Below, piece after piece: positions 53,441 through 62,790 of a stretch of DNA of 64,000 bases. Made by a program: the position numbers and the translations under genes. The notes under the pieces are model-generated. The model searched no databases. It saw only the letters and a program-made list of their open reading frames with translations, and was not told the origin of the DNA. Source of the DNA: Bermanella sp044597725. GTDB lineage: Bacteria > Pseudomonadota > Gammaproteobacteria > Pseudomonadales > Oceanobacteraceae. Location of the stretch: positions 248,001 through 312,000 of the forward strand of contig NZ_CP139003.1 in assembly GCF_044597725.1 (NCBI RefSeq), written 5' to 3'. Numbering within the stretch: the first letter of the stretch is position 1; every line of letters begins with the position of its first letter.

Positions 53441-53623
53441 TTACGACCAATTAAATTCTGAACATCGTATAAGTAAGCTTTTTTCTAGCGCGGCTTGACG
53501 TAAATGCATTATGTCTTTGTAGGCGGCACTCTTCACCATAGACTCAAATGCCTCTTGTCATGGGTACTTAATCACAAAGAATACATCGGGATCTCAATCA
53601 CCATGAGGCAAGCGTCTGGCGGC
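53441..53623 (-). pseudogene. DUF1330 pseudogene with two in-frame TGA stops
   Basis: The minus-strand translation keeps a recognisable DUF1330 core: PHGD-stop-DPDVFFVIKYP-stop-QEAFESMVKSAAYKDIMHLR and QAALEKSLLIR. Two TGA codons interrupt it and no proper start remains, so it is dead. The original product would be a small ferredoxin-like-fold protein of unknown role. Confidence 0.75.
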
Positions 53624-53646
53624 CTTTTACTAACAAACAGCCATAA

Positions 53647-53678
53647 AAAAAGCCCGCTTATTGCTAAGCGGGCTTTTT
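53647..53678 (-). terminator. Terminator after tRNA-Thr
   Basis: AAAAAGCCCGCTTA and TAAGCGGGCTTTTT form a 14-bp stem with a TTGC loop. On the minus strand it lies 9 nt beyond the tRNA 3' end, with a T tract following. Confidence 0.93.
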
Positions 53679-53686
53679 AAAATAAA

Positions 53687-53762
<76 letters not shown>

Positions 53763-53776
53763 ACGAAGTGGGGCGC

Positions 53777-53805
53777 ATATTATGCACTTTCTTCGTTTGG
53801 GTCAA
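53777..53805 (-). promoter_or_regulatory. Promoter of tRNA-Thr
   Basis: On the minus strand TTGACC (53800-53805) and TAATAT (53777-53782) are 17 nt apart, a near-consensus sigma70 promoter, with a GC-rich discriminator (GCGCCCC) typical of stringently controlled genes. The tRNA starts 14 nt downstream. Confidence 0.85.
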
Positions 53806-53872
53806 GGGGTTTTGCTATCTTTTTTTGTAAATTCAACAAGTTAGCCTACTTTTTGACCCATTTTAGGTACTT

Positions 53873-54595
53873 TTAATCTTTTTGTACCTGGCGCTGCATC
53901 TCATCGATACTGATATGGCGCACATCGGTCCCTTTTACTAGGTAAATGACGCTTTCCGCTATGTTGCGGGCATGGTCGCCGATGCGCTCAAGTGCCCGTA
54001 AAGACCAAATAATGCTCATTACACGCTTTATGGAGCGCGGGTCTTCCATCATATAGGTCACAAGCTCACGCATGGCGCTTTCATACTCGCGGTCTACGTC
54101 TTTATCTTCTCGAGCCACTTCTAGGGCGGTATCCACGTCTAGGCGCGCAAACGCAGTTAGGGCTTCTTGAGTCATGCGTCGTACCCGATCACCAATATGG
54201 CGGATTTCCACATAGCCTCTTGGCGCTTCCCCCTCTTCGCATAAACGCACCGCTAAGCGGCCAATTTTTGCGCTTTCGTCACCAATACGCTCAAGGTCGC
54301 TCACGGCTTTACTGGTGGCAATCACTAAACGTAAATCCGAGGCCGCGGGCTGACGACGAGCAATAATACGTGTGCACTCTTCGTCTATGTCCAATTCCAT
54401 GCGGTTTACGATGCTGTCTTTTTCCTGCACCTTGTTGCCTAAGTCGCTATCCGCTTCTGTTAACGCTTTTATGGCGTCGCCTACTTGGCTTTCTACCAAT
54501 CCACCCATTTCTAATAGATGGTTTTTAACTTGTTCTAGCTCTTCATTAAACTGCTGGCTAATGTGATGCGAATAAGAATCTTGATCTAAATCCAT
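53873..54595 (-). CDS. phoU: Phosphate signalling protein PhoU
   Basis: A 240-residue all-helical protein with two PhoU repeats: LEMGGLVESQVGDAIKALTE, then DLERIGDESAKIGRLAVRL, and RALERIGDHARNIAESVIYL in the second repeat. The E/DxxxD metal-binding clusters are intact. PhoU links the Pst transporter to PhoR and keeps the Pho regulon off when phosphate is plentiful. Last gene of the pst operon. Confidence 0.98.
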   Translation of the reverse strand: MDLDQDSYSHHISQQFNEELEQVKNHLLEMGGLVESQVGDAIKALTEADSDLGNKVQEKDSIVNRMELDIDEECTRIIARRQPAASDLRLVIATSKAVSDLERIGDESAKIGRLAVRLCEEGEAPRGYVEIRHIGDRVRRMTQEALTAFARLDVDTALEVAREDKDVDREYESAMRELVTYMMEDPRSIKRVMSIIWSLRALERIGDHARNIAESVIYLVKGTDVRHISIDEMQRQVQKD

Positions 54596-54653
54596 TTTTA
54601 TTTACCCCTATGTTTAATCGGTTCGATATATAACAGTTGCTATGTGCGTGGTT

Positions 54654-55493
54654 CTAACCGTATCGACCCGTTATATAGTCCTCAGTTTGCTTTTCTTCTG
54701 GGTTCGTAAATAGCTGATCGGTATCGCCAAATTCGATTAAGTTACCCATGTACATAAATGCAGTATAGTCGCTCACTCGGGCAGCCTGCTGCATATTGTG
54801 AGTAACAATGGCTATTGTGAAGTCATTTTTAAGTTCGTGAATCAGCTCTTCGATTTTCAGCGTGGATATTGGGTCAAGCGCCGAAGCCGGTTCATCCAAT
54901 AATAGCACTTCGGGTTTAACCGCAATGGTACGGGCAATAACAAGGCGTTGTTGTTGACCACCAGACATACCTAATGCACTTTCGTGTAAACGGTCTTTTA
55001 CTTCGTCCCACAGCGCCGCACTGCGCAATGCCCATTCTACGGTTTCGTCTATTTGACGTTTCTTTTTAATGCCTTGAATACGTAAGCCATAGGCAACGTT
55101 TTCATAAATGCTTTTGGGGAATGGGTTTGGTTTTTGGAATACCATGCCCACGCGACGACGCAGTTCTGCTACATCCACGCCTTTGGCATAGATATTTTCT
55201 TCGTCCAGTAAAATTTCACCGGTAATAGAACAGGTATCGACCAGATCATTCATGCGATTAAAGCAACGCAATAACGTCGATTTACCACAACCAGATGGAC
55301 CGATAAAAGCGGTAACGCGTTTTTTGGGTATGATCATATCGATACCGTGCAACGCTTGTTTTTCACCATAACTAAGTTGTAGGTTGTTAACTTTTAGCGC
55401 TGGATCTTCTTTGCTTAAATCCAAGTGCTTTTGTTCGCGGCCCATGGCTGACATATCGATGCTATGGCCTTTCTTTTCGCTTGCTTCTGTCAT
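54654..55493 (-). CDS. pstB: Phosphate ABC transporter ATP-binding protein
   Basis: A 279-residue ATPase of the phosphate importer. Walker A is GPSGCGKSTLLRCFNRMN; the Q-loop VFQKPNPFPKSIYENVAYG is typical of PstB; the signature is LGMSGGQQQRLVIARTIA; Walker B is VLLLDEPASALDPIS. The N-terminal ~30 residues form a polar extension. It couples ATP hydrolysis to PstCA transport; one of five genes in the operon. Confidence 0.98.
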   Translation of the reverse strand: MTEASEKKGHSIDMSAMGREQKHLDLSKEDPALKVNNLQLSYGEKQALHGIDMIIPKKRVTAFIGPSGCGKSTLLRCFNRMNDLVDTCSITGEILLDEENIYAKGVDVAELRRRVGMVFQKPNPFPKSIYENVAYGLRIQGIKKKRQIDETVEWALRSAALWDEVKDRLHESALGMSGGQQQRLVIARTIAVKPEVLLLDEPASALDPISTLKIEELIHELKNDFTIAIVTHNMQQAARVSDYTAFMYMGNLIEFGDTDQLFTNPEEKQTEDYITGRYG

Positions 55494-55544
55494 AACTAAA
55501 ATCTTCTTTTAAAATTAAATTTCGTTGTTAAGACGACTAATGTC

Positions 55545-57221
55545 TTATACATCCAATGCTTTGTATTTTTCGCGTAAATGGTTACGGATAGCGATGGCAG
55601 ATAAATTCAATAATGCAATCACGATAACCAATAGCAGAGCCGTGGCATAAACCAGTGGCCGTGCTGCTTCTACGTTAGGGCTTTGGAAACCAACATCATA
55701 AATATGGAAACCTAGGTGCATAAATTTCTGATCGAGATGCAGATAAGGATAGTTGCCATTTAATGGTAATGTTGGTGCTAGTTTCACCACACCCACCAGC
55801 ATCAAGGGAGCCACTTCACCCGCGGCTCGGGCAACGGCTAGTATCACACCCGTCATCATAGCGGGGCTCGACATGGGTAAAATCACTTTAACTAAGGTTT
55901 CCCATTTAGTGGCGCCTAAAGCTAAAGAGCCTTCGCGGATAGTGCGTGGTATACGGGCCAAGCCTTCTTCGGTTGCAACGATGACAACCGGCAAGGTTAA
56001 TAATGCCAAGGTAATTGAAGCCCACAATAAACCCGAGGTACCAAATGTTGGTGAGGGTAATGCTTCCGGGTAAAACAATTCATCAATGGTGCCACCCAAA
56101 AAGTATACAAAGAAACCCAAACCAAATACGCCGTATACAATGGATGGTACACCTGCCAAGTTATTCACTGCGATACGAATAATACGTGTAGTCGCGCCTT
56201 GCTTAGCGTATTCGCGCAAATATACCGCTGCCACCACACCTAAAGGCGTTACCATTACGGCCATGAGGATTACCATAAGAACCGTACCAAAAATCGCGGG
56301 GAATACGCCGCCTTCGGTGTTGGCTTCTCTTGGGTCATCGCCCAAGAACTCGCCCATTTTACTAAAGTAGTGACCCACTTTGCTAAACGGACCCATCGCA
56401 TTGGGGCGGAATGCTCGAACCACTTCCGACATCTCAATAGTCGATACCTGACCATTTACCTCTTGTATGGTTAAGTGGTCACGATGAAGCTTTTTATTTA
56501 GCTCGTTTAACTGTCCTTGAAGTACTTTGTATTCGGCATCCAATGCAGCTCGCTTAGAAGCTAACTCTTGCTTGCGTTCTTCGGTTAATGCGTTCTCTAA
56601 TTCATAACCACGCTCTTCAAGTCGCAAACGTTCAATGGCGTAGTTAATACTGCCAATCTGGTTTTTTTGGATGTCCATGATTTCATCATGTAACCCAAGT
56701 ACACGCTCAACAAGTTGCTGTAAGGTTTGCCAAGCTTGTGCATCATCTTGCTCAGCATCGGCGACAAGTTCGTCATTTTTATAAACTTTTTTCAGGTAAC
56801 CATAAAAGTTACCCCACTCGCGACGCTCTAATACCACGGCTTTTTCTGGATATGAATACTCAACTAAGTGATGCTCTAATACCCAGCGAAAATCGCCACC
56901 ATAGACGTCACGGTTACCTACTTTTATAAGCACTCGCTTTGCTTGTTCGGCATCGCTTTTCGTATCCATACCAATGGCTTGCAGCTGAGCTTGGCTCACC
57001 CACTCGCTATCAGTTTGCTGACCCATGACTTTTGTCTTGGTGCTATCTGGCAATTGATAAGTGGCTTGCATCACCGAGGCTGGCCAAAAATGGGCCAAAC
57101 CTTTAAAGGCAATAAAACCAATTAGCCCAAGCACCATGATGACGCTTATGGCAACGGCTCCGGCATTAAGCCAAATGAAAGGAGAGCCCGTTTTAAACCA
57201 TTCTTTTACTGAAACACGCAT
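55545..57221 (-). CDS. pstA: Phosphate ABC transporter permease PstA, long form
   Basis: A 558-residue permease, almost twice the E. coli length (296). After TM1 (about 20-45) comes a ~240-residue periplasmic region rich in coiled coil (ELASKRAALDAEYKVLQGQL). The transporter core (about 300-550) has the EAA loop EGSLALGATKWETLVKVILP and six helices. Such long PstA proteins occur in many marine gammaproteobacteria. The gene is 11 nt downstream of pstC. Confidence 0.95.
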   Translation of the reverse strand: MRVSVKEWFKTGSPFIWLNAGAVAISVIMVLGLIGFIAFKGLAHFWPASVMQATYQLPDSTKTKVMGQQTDSEWVSQAQLQAIGMDTKSDAEQAKRVLIKVGNRDVYGGDFRWVLEHHLVEYSYPEKAVVLERREWGNFYGYLKKVYKNDELVADAEQDDAQAWQTLQQLVERVLGLHDEIMDIQKNQIGSINYAIERLRLEERGYELENALTEERKQELASKRAALDAEYKVLQGQLNELNKKLHRDHLTIQEVNGQVSTIEMSEVVRAFRPNAMGPFSKVGHYFSKMGEFLGDDPREANTEGGVFPAIFGTVLMVILMAVMVTPLGVVAAVYLREYAKQGATTRIIRIAVNNLAGVPSIVYGVFGLGFFVYFLGGTIDELFYPEALPSPTFGTSGLLWASITLALLTLPVVIVATEEGLARIPRTIREGSLALGATKWETLVKVILPMSSPAMMTGVILAVARAAGEVAPLMLVGVVKLAPTLPLNGNYPYLHLDQKFMHLGFHIYDVGFQSPNVEAARPLVYATALLLVIVIALLNLSAIAIRNHLREKYKALDV

Positions 57222-57232
57222 TCTCTACTCTC

Positions 57233-59485
57233 CTACAACTGACCGTATTTAGTACGTAAGCGATGACGCACAACTTCGGCTAAGGTATTAAATACAAATG
57301 TAAATACGAATAAAACAAAGCCAGTTAAGAATAAGACTCGGTAGTGAGTGCTGCCCACTGCCGATTCGGGAATTTCTACTGCAATATTCGCCGCCAATGT
57401 GCGCATACCTTCGAAAATATTTATATCGGTAATCGGTGTATTACCGGTGGCCATTAATACAATCATGGTTTCACCCACGGCCCGGCCCATACCAATCATG
57501 AGTGCCGAAAAAATACCTGGACTGGCAGTTGGCAATACAACTTTAACCATGGTTTGCCATGGTGTAGCACCCAAGGCAAGTGAGCCGTAACTAAGCGATT
57601 TAGGCACGCTGAAAATAGCATCTTCGGCAATGGAAAATATAGTAGGGATAACCGCAAAGCCCATGGCCAAGCCCACAATAAGTGCGTTGCGCTGACTAAA
57701 GTCCACACCCATATCATTGGTTAACCATTGCGTCATGGAACCGCCAAAGAACCACGCCTCAAATGTTGGGCTCACTTCTATTGCAAACCAAACCGAAAGA
57801 ATAATGACCGGGATTAATGGCAATACATCCCAACCGTCAGGCATGCTATGACGAATTTTGGCGGGTAAATTTACCCATAAAAAGCCAAACGCCAACATAC
57901 TGAGCGGCACGACCACCATCATGGCAAAAATACCAAGCAGGTTATTTTCAATAAAAGGTGCTAACGCTAAGCCCGCTAAGAAACCTAAAATTACCGTGGG
58001 CAAGGCTTCCATTAATTCGATAATAGGTTTTACTTTACGACGCATGGCTGGGGCCATGAAATATGCGGTATATACCGCACCAGCAATGGCTAATGGTGCC
58101 GCTAATAACATGGCATAAAAGGCGCCTTTTAATGTACCAAAGGCCAAAGGTACAAGAGAGTATTTAGGCTCAAAGTCGTTAGACGATGATGAACTCTGCC
58201 ACGTATATTCTGGCTCGTCGTAACCTTCATACCAAACCTCATCCCACATGCTGCTCCATGATATTTCTGGATGCGGGTTATCCACTTTAATATGTACTAT
58301 TTGACCGTCGTTAGTTTCTACTAAAAGGTCTTTGGCGCGCGGGCTAATGGTGAGCGTTTCAATTTCGCCTTCCACCAAGTCTTCATCTAATAATGTGCGG
58401 TGAGCGGTGCTATGAAAAACAGCTATTCGACCACCTTCGCCTGCTACAAAGAAACCTTTACGGCGCTGCTCGGTAGAAATTGCTTTAACCGTATCGGCTT
58501 CAGTTTCAAATGTGCGAATACGTTTAAGTCGGCGTTCACCTTCTTCACGTACCATAAACCATTGGCTAACTTCGCCTTTGTCGGTACCAACAAGTAACGC
58601 ATTTTCGCCTAATAAGGTTGTTAATTCGGTTACTTTACCTACGCTTGAGAGATTAACCGTTTGCTCTAAGGTTTCATTGCGCAAGTTTATAACATGCAAT
58701 AGACGCTGATCAGCCAGAACGAACATCCAGTTCATGGCCTGATCCACTTCTACTTGGGAAATCTTGCCAGTAATGGCAGGTAGGTTAACCATTTCTCTCT
58801 CGAGTACGATTTCTCCAGAAAGAAAGTCTTCTTCTTTTACAAAACGAACAACCGTTAGTTCGCCTTGCTTATCCAATGCGCTTACTAATAATGCTGAGTC
58901 GCTATTGCGCACTGATACGTAATCGATAGCCCGGCCATCATCAAAGATTGTTCTAGGCTCTTTTCCGTATGGGTAATCAACTTTGGGCGTTATTGTGCGT
59001 TCTGTATTTTTGCCATAGGTTAAACGGTAATTATGTTTAACCAAAATGATTTCACCTTGATCATTGGCAAATACCATTTCTCTAGACTGAGGTGTATTTA
59101 AATCAAAATCGGTAATATTACCTGTCATAGGTAAATTTTGGGTGGTGATAACCGAACCATCGCTGACTCTAAAAAAGGTTAAATCACCGCCTGCCACAAC
59201 ACGCAAGCCTATCTCGTTTTGTTCTTCAACAGACAGCATAAGAGTGGGTTGGCTAGCATTGCCTGGTACAGGGTATTGATTAACTTTTTCTGCACTGGCA
59301 GGCACAAACATAGGTGCCACTTCGTACAGCAAGTAGAAGAATATAAGTAACACCGCGCCAATTATACTCAAGCCACCAAGGGCAATACCCCAATTGGCAA
59401 ACTTGTCTTTTAAAGCACGTCGCAGTCGATAACGCCTTAATGCTGGCGTATTAAAATCTAAATCCGGGGTAGAAGGTCTACTCAT
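57233..59485 (-). CDS. pstC: Phosphate ABC transporter permease PstC, long form
   Basis: A 750-residue permease. TM1 is at about 35-60; then a ~380-residue periplasmic region with beta-propeller-like repeats (SREMVFANDQGEIILVKHN, DSALLVSALDKQGELTVVRF, GENALLVGTDKGEVSQWFMV), and the transporter core at about 455-745 with the EAA loop YGSLALGATPWQTMVKVVLP. The E. coli protein has 319 residues. The extra periplasmic domain is of unknown function; it might gate or sense phosphate. Confidence 0.95.
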   Translation of the reverse strand: MSRPSTPDLDFNTPALRRYRLRRALKDKFANWGIALGGLSIIGAVLLIFFYLLYEVAPMFVPASAEKVNQYPVPGNASQPTLMLSVEEQNEIGLRVVAGGDLTFFRVSDGSVITTQNLPMTGNITDFDLNTPQSREMVFANDQGEIILVKHNYRLTYGKNTERTITPKVDYPYGKEPRTIFDDGRAIDYVSVRNSDSALLVSALDKQGELTVVRFVKEEDFLSGEIVLEREMVNLPAITGKISQVEVDQAMNWMFVLADQRLLHVINLRNETLEQTVNLSSVGKVTELTTLLGENALLVGTDKGEVSQWFMVREEGERRLKRIRTFETEADTVKAISTEQRRKGFFVAGEGGRIAVFHSTAHRTLLDEDLVEGEIETLTISPRAKDLLVETNDGQIVHIKVDNPHPEISWSSMWDEVWYEGYDEPEYTWQSSSSSNDFEPKYSLVPLAFGTLKGAFYAMLLAAPLAIAGAVYTAYFMAPAMRRKVKPIIELMEALPTVILGFLAGLALAPFIENNLLGIFAMMVVVPLSMLAFGFLWVNLPAKIRHSMPDGWDVLPLIPVIILSVWFAIEVSPTFEAWFFGGSMTQWLTNDMGVDFSQRNALIVGLAMGFAVIPTIFSIAEDAIFSVPKSLSYGSLALGATPWQTMVKVVLPTASPGIFSALMIGMGRAVGETMIVLMATGNTPITDINIFEGMRTLAANIAVEIPESAVGSTHYRVLFLTGFVLFVFTFVFNTLAEVVRHRLRTKYGQL

Positions 59486-59607
59486 GGCTCCATCACTACG
59501 TCTGTTCGCATGGCTGCGAGTGTACCGAGTTTAAACCAAAAAATAAGATTAAATGGCATGCGGTACGATTAATATTTGATGACTGTCCTCGGCCAATCAC
59601 ATGCAGA

Positions 59608-59630
59608 AAAGGGGAGCTAAGCTCCCCCTT
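59608..59630 (-). terminator. Hairpin between pstS and pstC
   Basis: GGGGAGC and GCTCCCC pair around TAA, followed on the minus strand by TTTTCT, between the highly expressed binding-protein gene and pstC. It likely reduces read-through, giving more PstS than permease. Confidence 0.75.
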
Positions 59631-59647
59631 CACTGTTCAGCCGATAA

Positions 59648-60619
59648 TTACTGGATTTCCAACTGCTTTAAAGTGCGCTCTACAACTTTCCCAGGTAATG
59701 GGATATAGCCGTCTTTTGCTACAATGCCTTGACCTTGCTGAGATAGAACCATTTTAATGAATTCACGCTCAATAGGTTGTAGGGGTTCGTTTGGCTTTTT
59801 ATTTACATAAGCGTAAAGGAAACGAGCCATTGGGTATTCGCCTGTTACTGCATTCTCTGGTGTTGCAGCAATAAACTGAGTACCTTTTTTAGCTAGAGGC
59901 ACAGCACGTACGCTAGATGTTTGGTAGCCCATACCTGAATAGCCAATGCCATTTAAAGAGGTTGAGATTGACTGCACAACAGACGCAGAACCTGGCTGCT
60001 CTTTTACTGTATTTTTAAAGTCACCTTTACAAAGGGCGGTTTTCTTAAAGTAACCATAAGTACCGGATACTGAGTTACGGCCATATAGTTCAACCTGCTT
60101 GTTTGCCCATACACCCGTTAAACCTGCATCGCCCCAACGTACGATGTCGTTAGCTAAACCACATTTACGAGTAGACGAGAAAATAGCATCTACTTCTGCC
60201 ATGGTTAGGCCTTTGATTGGGTTATCCTTGTTTACAAATACAGCCAAGGCATCGATAGCAACTGGTACAGCAGTTGGTTTGTAACCAAATTTATTTTCAA
60301 AAGACTCGATTTCTTTGTCTTTCATTTTACGGCTCATAGGGCCCAAGTTAGAGGTACCTTCAGTAAGCGCTGGGGGCGCAGTAGATGAACCTGCCGCTTG
60401 AATTTGGATGTTTACATTAGGGTACTGACGCTTAAACTCTTCAGCCCACAAGGTCATCATGTTGGCTAGGGTATCTGAACCCACACTTGAAAAGTTACCC
60501 GACACACCGCTTGACTTGGTGTAGGTGGGAATGTCTTTATCTACTTCAACCGCCGCAGCGTTGATTGATAGTGCACTGGCAAAAACGCCCATGCCAACTA
60601 GAATCTTGCGTAATTTCAT
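59648..60619 (-). CDS. pstS: Phosphate-binding periplasmic protein PstS
   Basis: About 323 residues from ATG 60619 (MKLRKILVGMGVFASALSIN), with GGAGAGACAAT upstream; an ATG at 60667 would sit in the promoter. Signal peptide cleaved near AAA. Phosphate-binding residues are visible in NFSSVGSDTLANMMTLWAEE, QAAGSSTAPPALTEG and YGRNSVSGTYGYFKKTA. It captures phosphate for PstCAB. A Pho box lies upstream; transcription is expected to be induced by phosphate starvation. Confidence 0.97.
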   Translation of the reverse strand: MKLRKILVGMGVFASALSINAAAVEVDKDIPTYTKSSGVSGNFSSVGSDTLANMMTLWAEEFKRQYPNVNIQIQAAGSSTAPPALTEGTSNLGPMSRKMKDKEIESFENKFGYKPTAVPVAIDALAVFVNKDNPIKGLTMAEVDAIFSSTRKCGLANDIVRWGDAGLTGVWANKQVELYGRNSVSGTYGYFKKTALCKGDFKNTVKEQPGSASVVQSISTSLNGIGYSGMGYQTSSVRAVPLAKKGTQFIAATPENAVTGEYPMARFLYAYVNKKPNEPLQPIEREFIKMVLSQQGQGIVAKDGYIPLPGKVVERTLKQLEIQ

Positions 60620-60681
60620 ATTGTCTCTCCTAAGGGAGTGGTATGTGTATTTATCAACGCTACCCAATATATTTCACTAAT

Positions 60682-60699
60682 GTGACATTAATGTTACAG
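60682..60699 (-). promoter_or_regulatory. Pho box upstream of pstS
   Basis: On the minus strand CTGTAAC-ATTA-ATGTCAC is a 7-4-7 direct repeat close to the PhoB consensus, ending 63 nt before the pstS ATG. TGTCATAAAA at 60702-60711 on the plus strand may be an extra half-site. Confidence 0.75.
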
Positions 60700-60778
60700 C
60701 CTGTCATAAAATTGAGATTTTTCCACGTTATTTAGCCAACCCCAGTAATTACGGGGTGTAGAAGCCCCTAAGCCTAGG

Positions 60779-60784
60779 TATAAT
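60779..60784 (+). promoter_or_regulatory. -10 element before dctQ
   Basis: A consensus TATAAT lies 32 nt before the dctQ start. No good -35 is present, though a GGGG/CCCC inverted repeat (about 60753-60768) overlaps that position. Confidence 0.5.
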
Positions 60785-60816
60785 GCGGCACATTTTAATA
60801 ATAATGACAGATTCTC

Positions 60817-61323
60817 ATGGCCCAATTATTTCACTATTGCCAGCTAATAACCGAGCAAACAGGGCGTCTTATTCGTCACTTAGCCACCCTGTTAGTGGTA
60901 CTAACATTTGCCGTTGTTGTACTGCGCTATGCCTTCAACTATGCCCCTATTGCCCTGCAAGAAACTCTGATTTACCTGCATGCCTCATTATTTATGCTAG
61001 GCGCTGCCTATACCTTTAAACACAATGGCCATGTACGAGTCGATGTGTTTTATCAAACAATGAGCCCCAGAAACCAAGCTTGGGTTAACCTGCTAGGCAC
61101 GTTGTTCTTGTTATTTCCCACTTGTCTGTTCATTTTTATTATTTGCTGGCCCTATGTGGCTGAAAGCTGGGCCATGCAAGAGCGCAGTATTGAGGGGTCG
61201 GGTTTACCTTTTTTATTCATCCTTAAGACCTTATTGCTCGCCCAACCATTACTGCTCATGGTTTATGGTCTTGCCTACATGGGTGAACAATGGCAAATCA
61301 TTAAGCAGGGAGTAAAACACTAA
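60817..61323 (+). CDS. dctQ: TRAP transporter small permease (DctQ)
   Basis: A 168-residue membrane protein with four helices and the DctQ signature: LVVLTFAVVVLRYAFN, LQETLIYLHASLFMLGAAYT, KHNGHVRVDVFYQTMSPR (R-V-D segment) and a C-terminal helix pair. Together with DctM it forms the membrane part of a TRAP importer for carboxylates or amino acids. The TAA overlaps the DctM start by one base. No DctP binding protein gene lies in this window, although one could sit just to the right. Confidence 0.95.
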   Translation: MAQLFHYCQLITEQTGRLIRHLATLLVVLTFAVVVLRYAFNYAPIALQETLIYLHASLFMLGAAYTFKHNGHVRVDVFYQTMSPRNQAWVNLLGTLFLLFPTCLFIFIICWPYVAESWAMQERSIEGSGLPFLFILKTLLLAQPLLLMVYGLAYMGEQWQIIKQGVKH

Positions 61324-62690
61324 TGGAGTTTATCCCGCTTATTATGTTTCTTGCCGTATGTGCTGTACTCATGCTGGGCTATCCAGTTGCTTTTACACTT
61401 TCAGGTGTCGCACTGTTTTTTGCTTTACTTGGTACGGTTACCGGTGAGTTTGATAGCGCCTTTCTTGAGGCCCTACCCAACCGTTTATTTGGCATTATGA
61501 GTAATCAAATACTCATCGCCGTACCCTTGTTTGTTTTTATGGGCGTCATGCTGGAAAAAAGCCGTATTGCACAAAACCTATTAAAAACCATGGCTGGGCT
61601 ATTTGGTAATATTCGTGGTGGACTCACCATTGCAGTCATTATAGTGGGGGCACTGTTAGCGGCCAGCACAGGTATTATAGGGGCAACCGTAGTGACCATG
61701 GGGCTAATTACCCTACCTACCATGTTGCAAAACCGCTACAGCCCATCATTAGCAACCGGTACCATTTGTGCCACCGGCACCCTAGGGCAAATCATCCCGC
61801 CCTCTATGGCGTTAATCTTATTGGCCGATGTGCTGTCTAGTAGCTACCAGCAAGCGCAATTAAAAATGGGCATATTTAACCCCGAATCCATTAGCGTAGC
61901 CGACCTGTTTATGGGGGCGCTCATTCCGGGATTAATACTTGTCTGCGCCTACATTCTATACGTACTGGTAGTGGCTTGGTTAAAACCGGACGCGGCTCCG
62001 GCCATGGACAAATCGGAAAAATCAGTAAGCGCTGTGGATGCCTTCAAACAAATCATACCGCCCATTGCTCTTATCGTAGCGGTGCTAGGCAGCATACTGG
62101 GAGGTATTGCCACACCCACAGAGGCGGCAGGGGTTGGTGCCATTGGTGCTACCTTATTAGCGTTTTTAAACGGAAGCTTTAATCGCGCGCAATTAGTGGA
62201 AACCGTGGATAGCACTTTAAAAGTCAGCAGTATGGTGTTTTTAATATTCTTCGGCGCCGCCATATTTTCGCTGGTATTTAGAGGATACGGTGGTGATGAA
62301 CTCATAGAAGAGATTTTCTTAAACATGCCCGGTGGGGTATTCACCGCTACCTTGGTAGTTATGCTCGCCATATTTTTACTTGGTTTCATTCTCGACTTTA
62401 TCGAAATTACCTTTGTTGTGGTGCCCATAGTTGCACCGGTTTTATTAACCATGGGCGTCGATCCTGTATGGCTAGGCATTATGATTGCGATTAACCTGCA
62501 AACCAGCTTTTTAACCCCGCCATTTGGCTTTGCCTTGTTTTACCTAAGAGGCGTTGCCAAAAACACGGTCGCCAGCATGGATATCTATAAGGGGGTTTTA
62601 CCCTTCATAGTTATCCAATTACTGGTGTTGCTGCTTCTGGCATTGTGGCCAAGTCTAGCCACTTGGCTGCCCGATCAACTTTACGGCTAA
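61323..62690 (+). CDS. dctM: TRAP transporter large permease (DctM)
   Basis: A 455-residue membrane protein with about 12 helices. Signature segments: LIAVPLFVFMGVMLEKSRIA, GALLAASTGIIGATVVTMGL, IIPPSMALILLADVLSSSYQ, IATPTEAAGVGAIGATLLA and NLQTSFLTPPFGFALFYLRG, all typical of DctM. It catalyses Na+-driven uptake of substrates delivered by a DctP protein. The start ATG at 61323 shares a base with the dctQ stop. Long length fits the 'fused loop' marine type. Confidence 0.95.
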   Translation: MEFIPLIMFLAVCAVLMLGYPVAFTLSGVALFFALLGTVTGEFDSAFLEALPNRLFGIMSNQILIAVPLFVFMGVMLEKSRIAQNLLKTMAGLFGNIRGGLTIAVIIVGALLAASTGIIGATVVTMGLITLPTMLQNRYSPSLATGTICATGTLGQIIPPSMALILLADVLSSSYQQAQLKMGIFNPESISVADLFMGALIPGLILVCAYILYVLVVAWLKPDAAPAMDKSEKSVSAVDAFKQIIPPIALIVAVLGSILGGIATPTEAAGVGAIGATLLAFLNGSFNRAQLVETVDSTLKVSSMVFLIFFGAAIFSLVFRGYGGDELIEEIFLNMPGGVFTATLVVMLAIFLLGFILDFIEITFVVVPIVAPVLLTMGVDPVWLGIMIAINLQTSFLTPPFGFALFYLRGVAKNTVASMDIYKGVLPFIVIQLLVLLLLALWPSLATWLPDQLYG

Positions 62691-62790
62691 TGGCGATGAG
62701 GAGCGCTTGGCAAAAACACACTGTTTGCTTGAGTTTAGCTAGCTTTCACTGTACAAAGCGCTCAACCAATCACTTATAAAAATAATCATT

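Noticed and set aside
61949..62479. 176-codon ORF antisense to dctM
   Set aside because: Low-complexity Ser/Thr/Lys translation mirrors hydrophobic codons of the real membrane protein.
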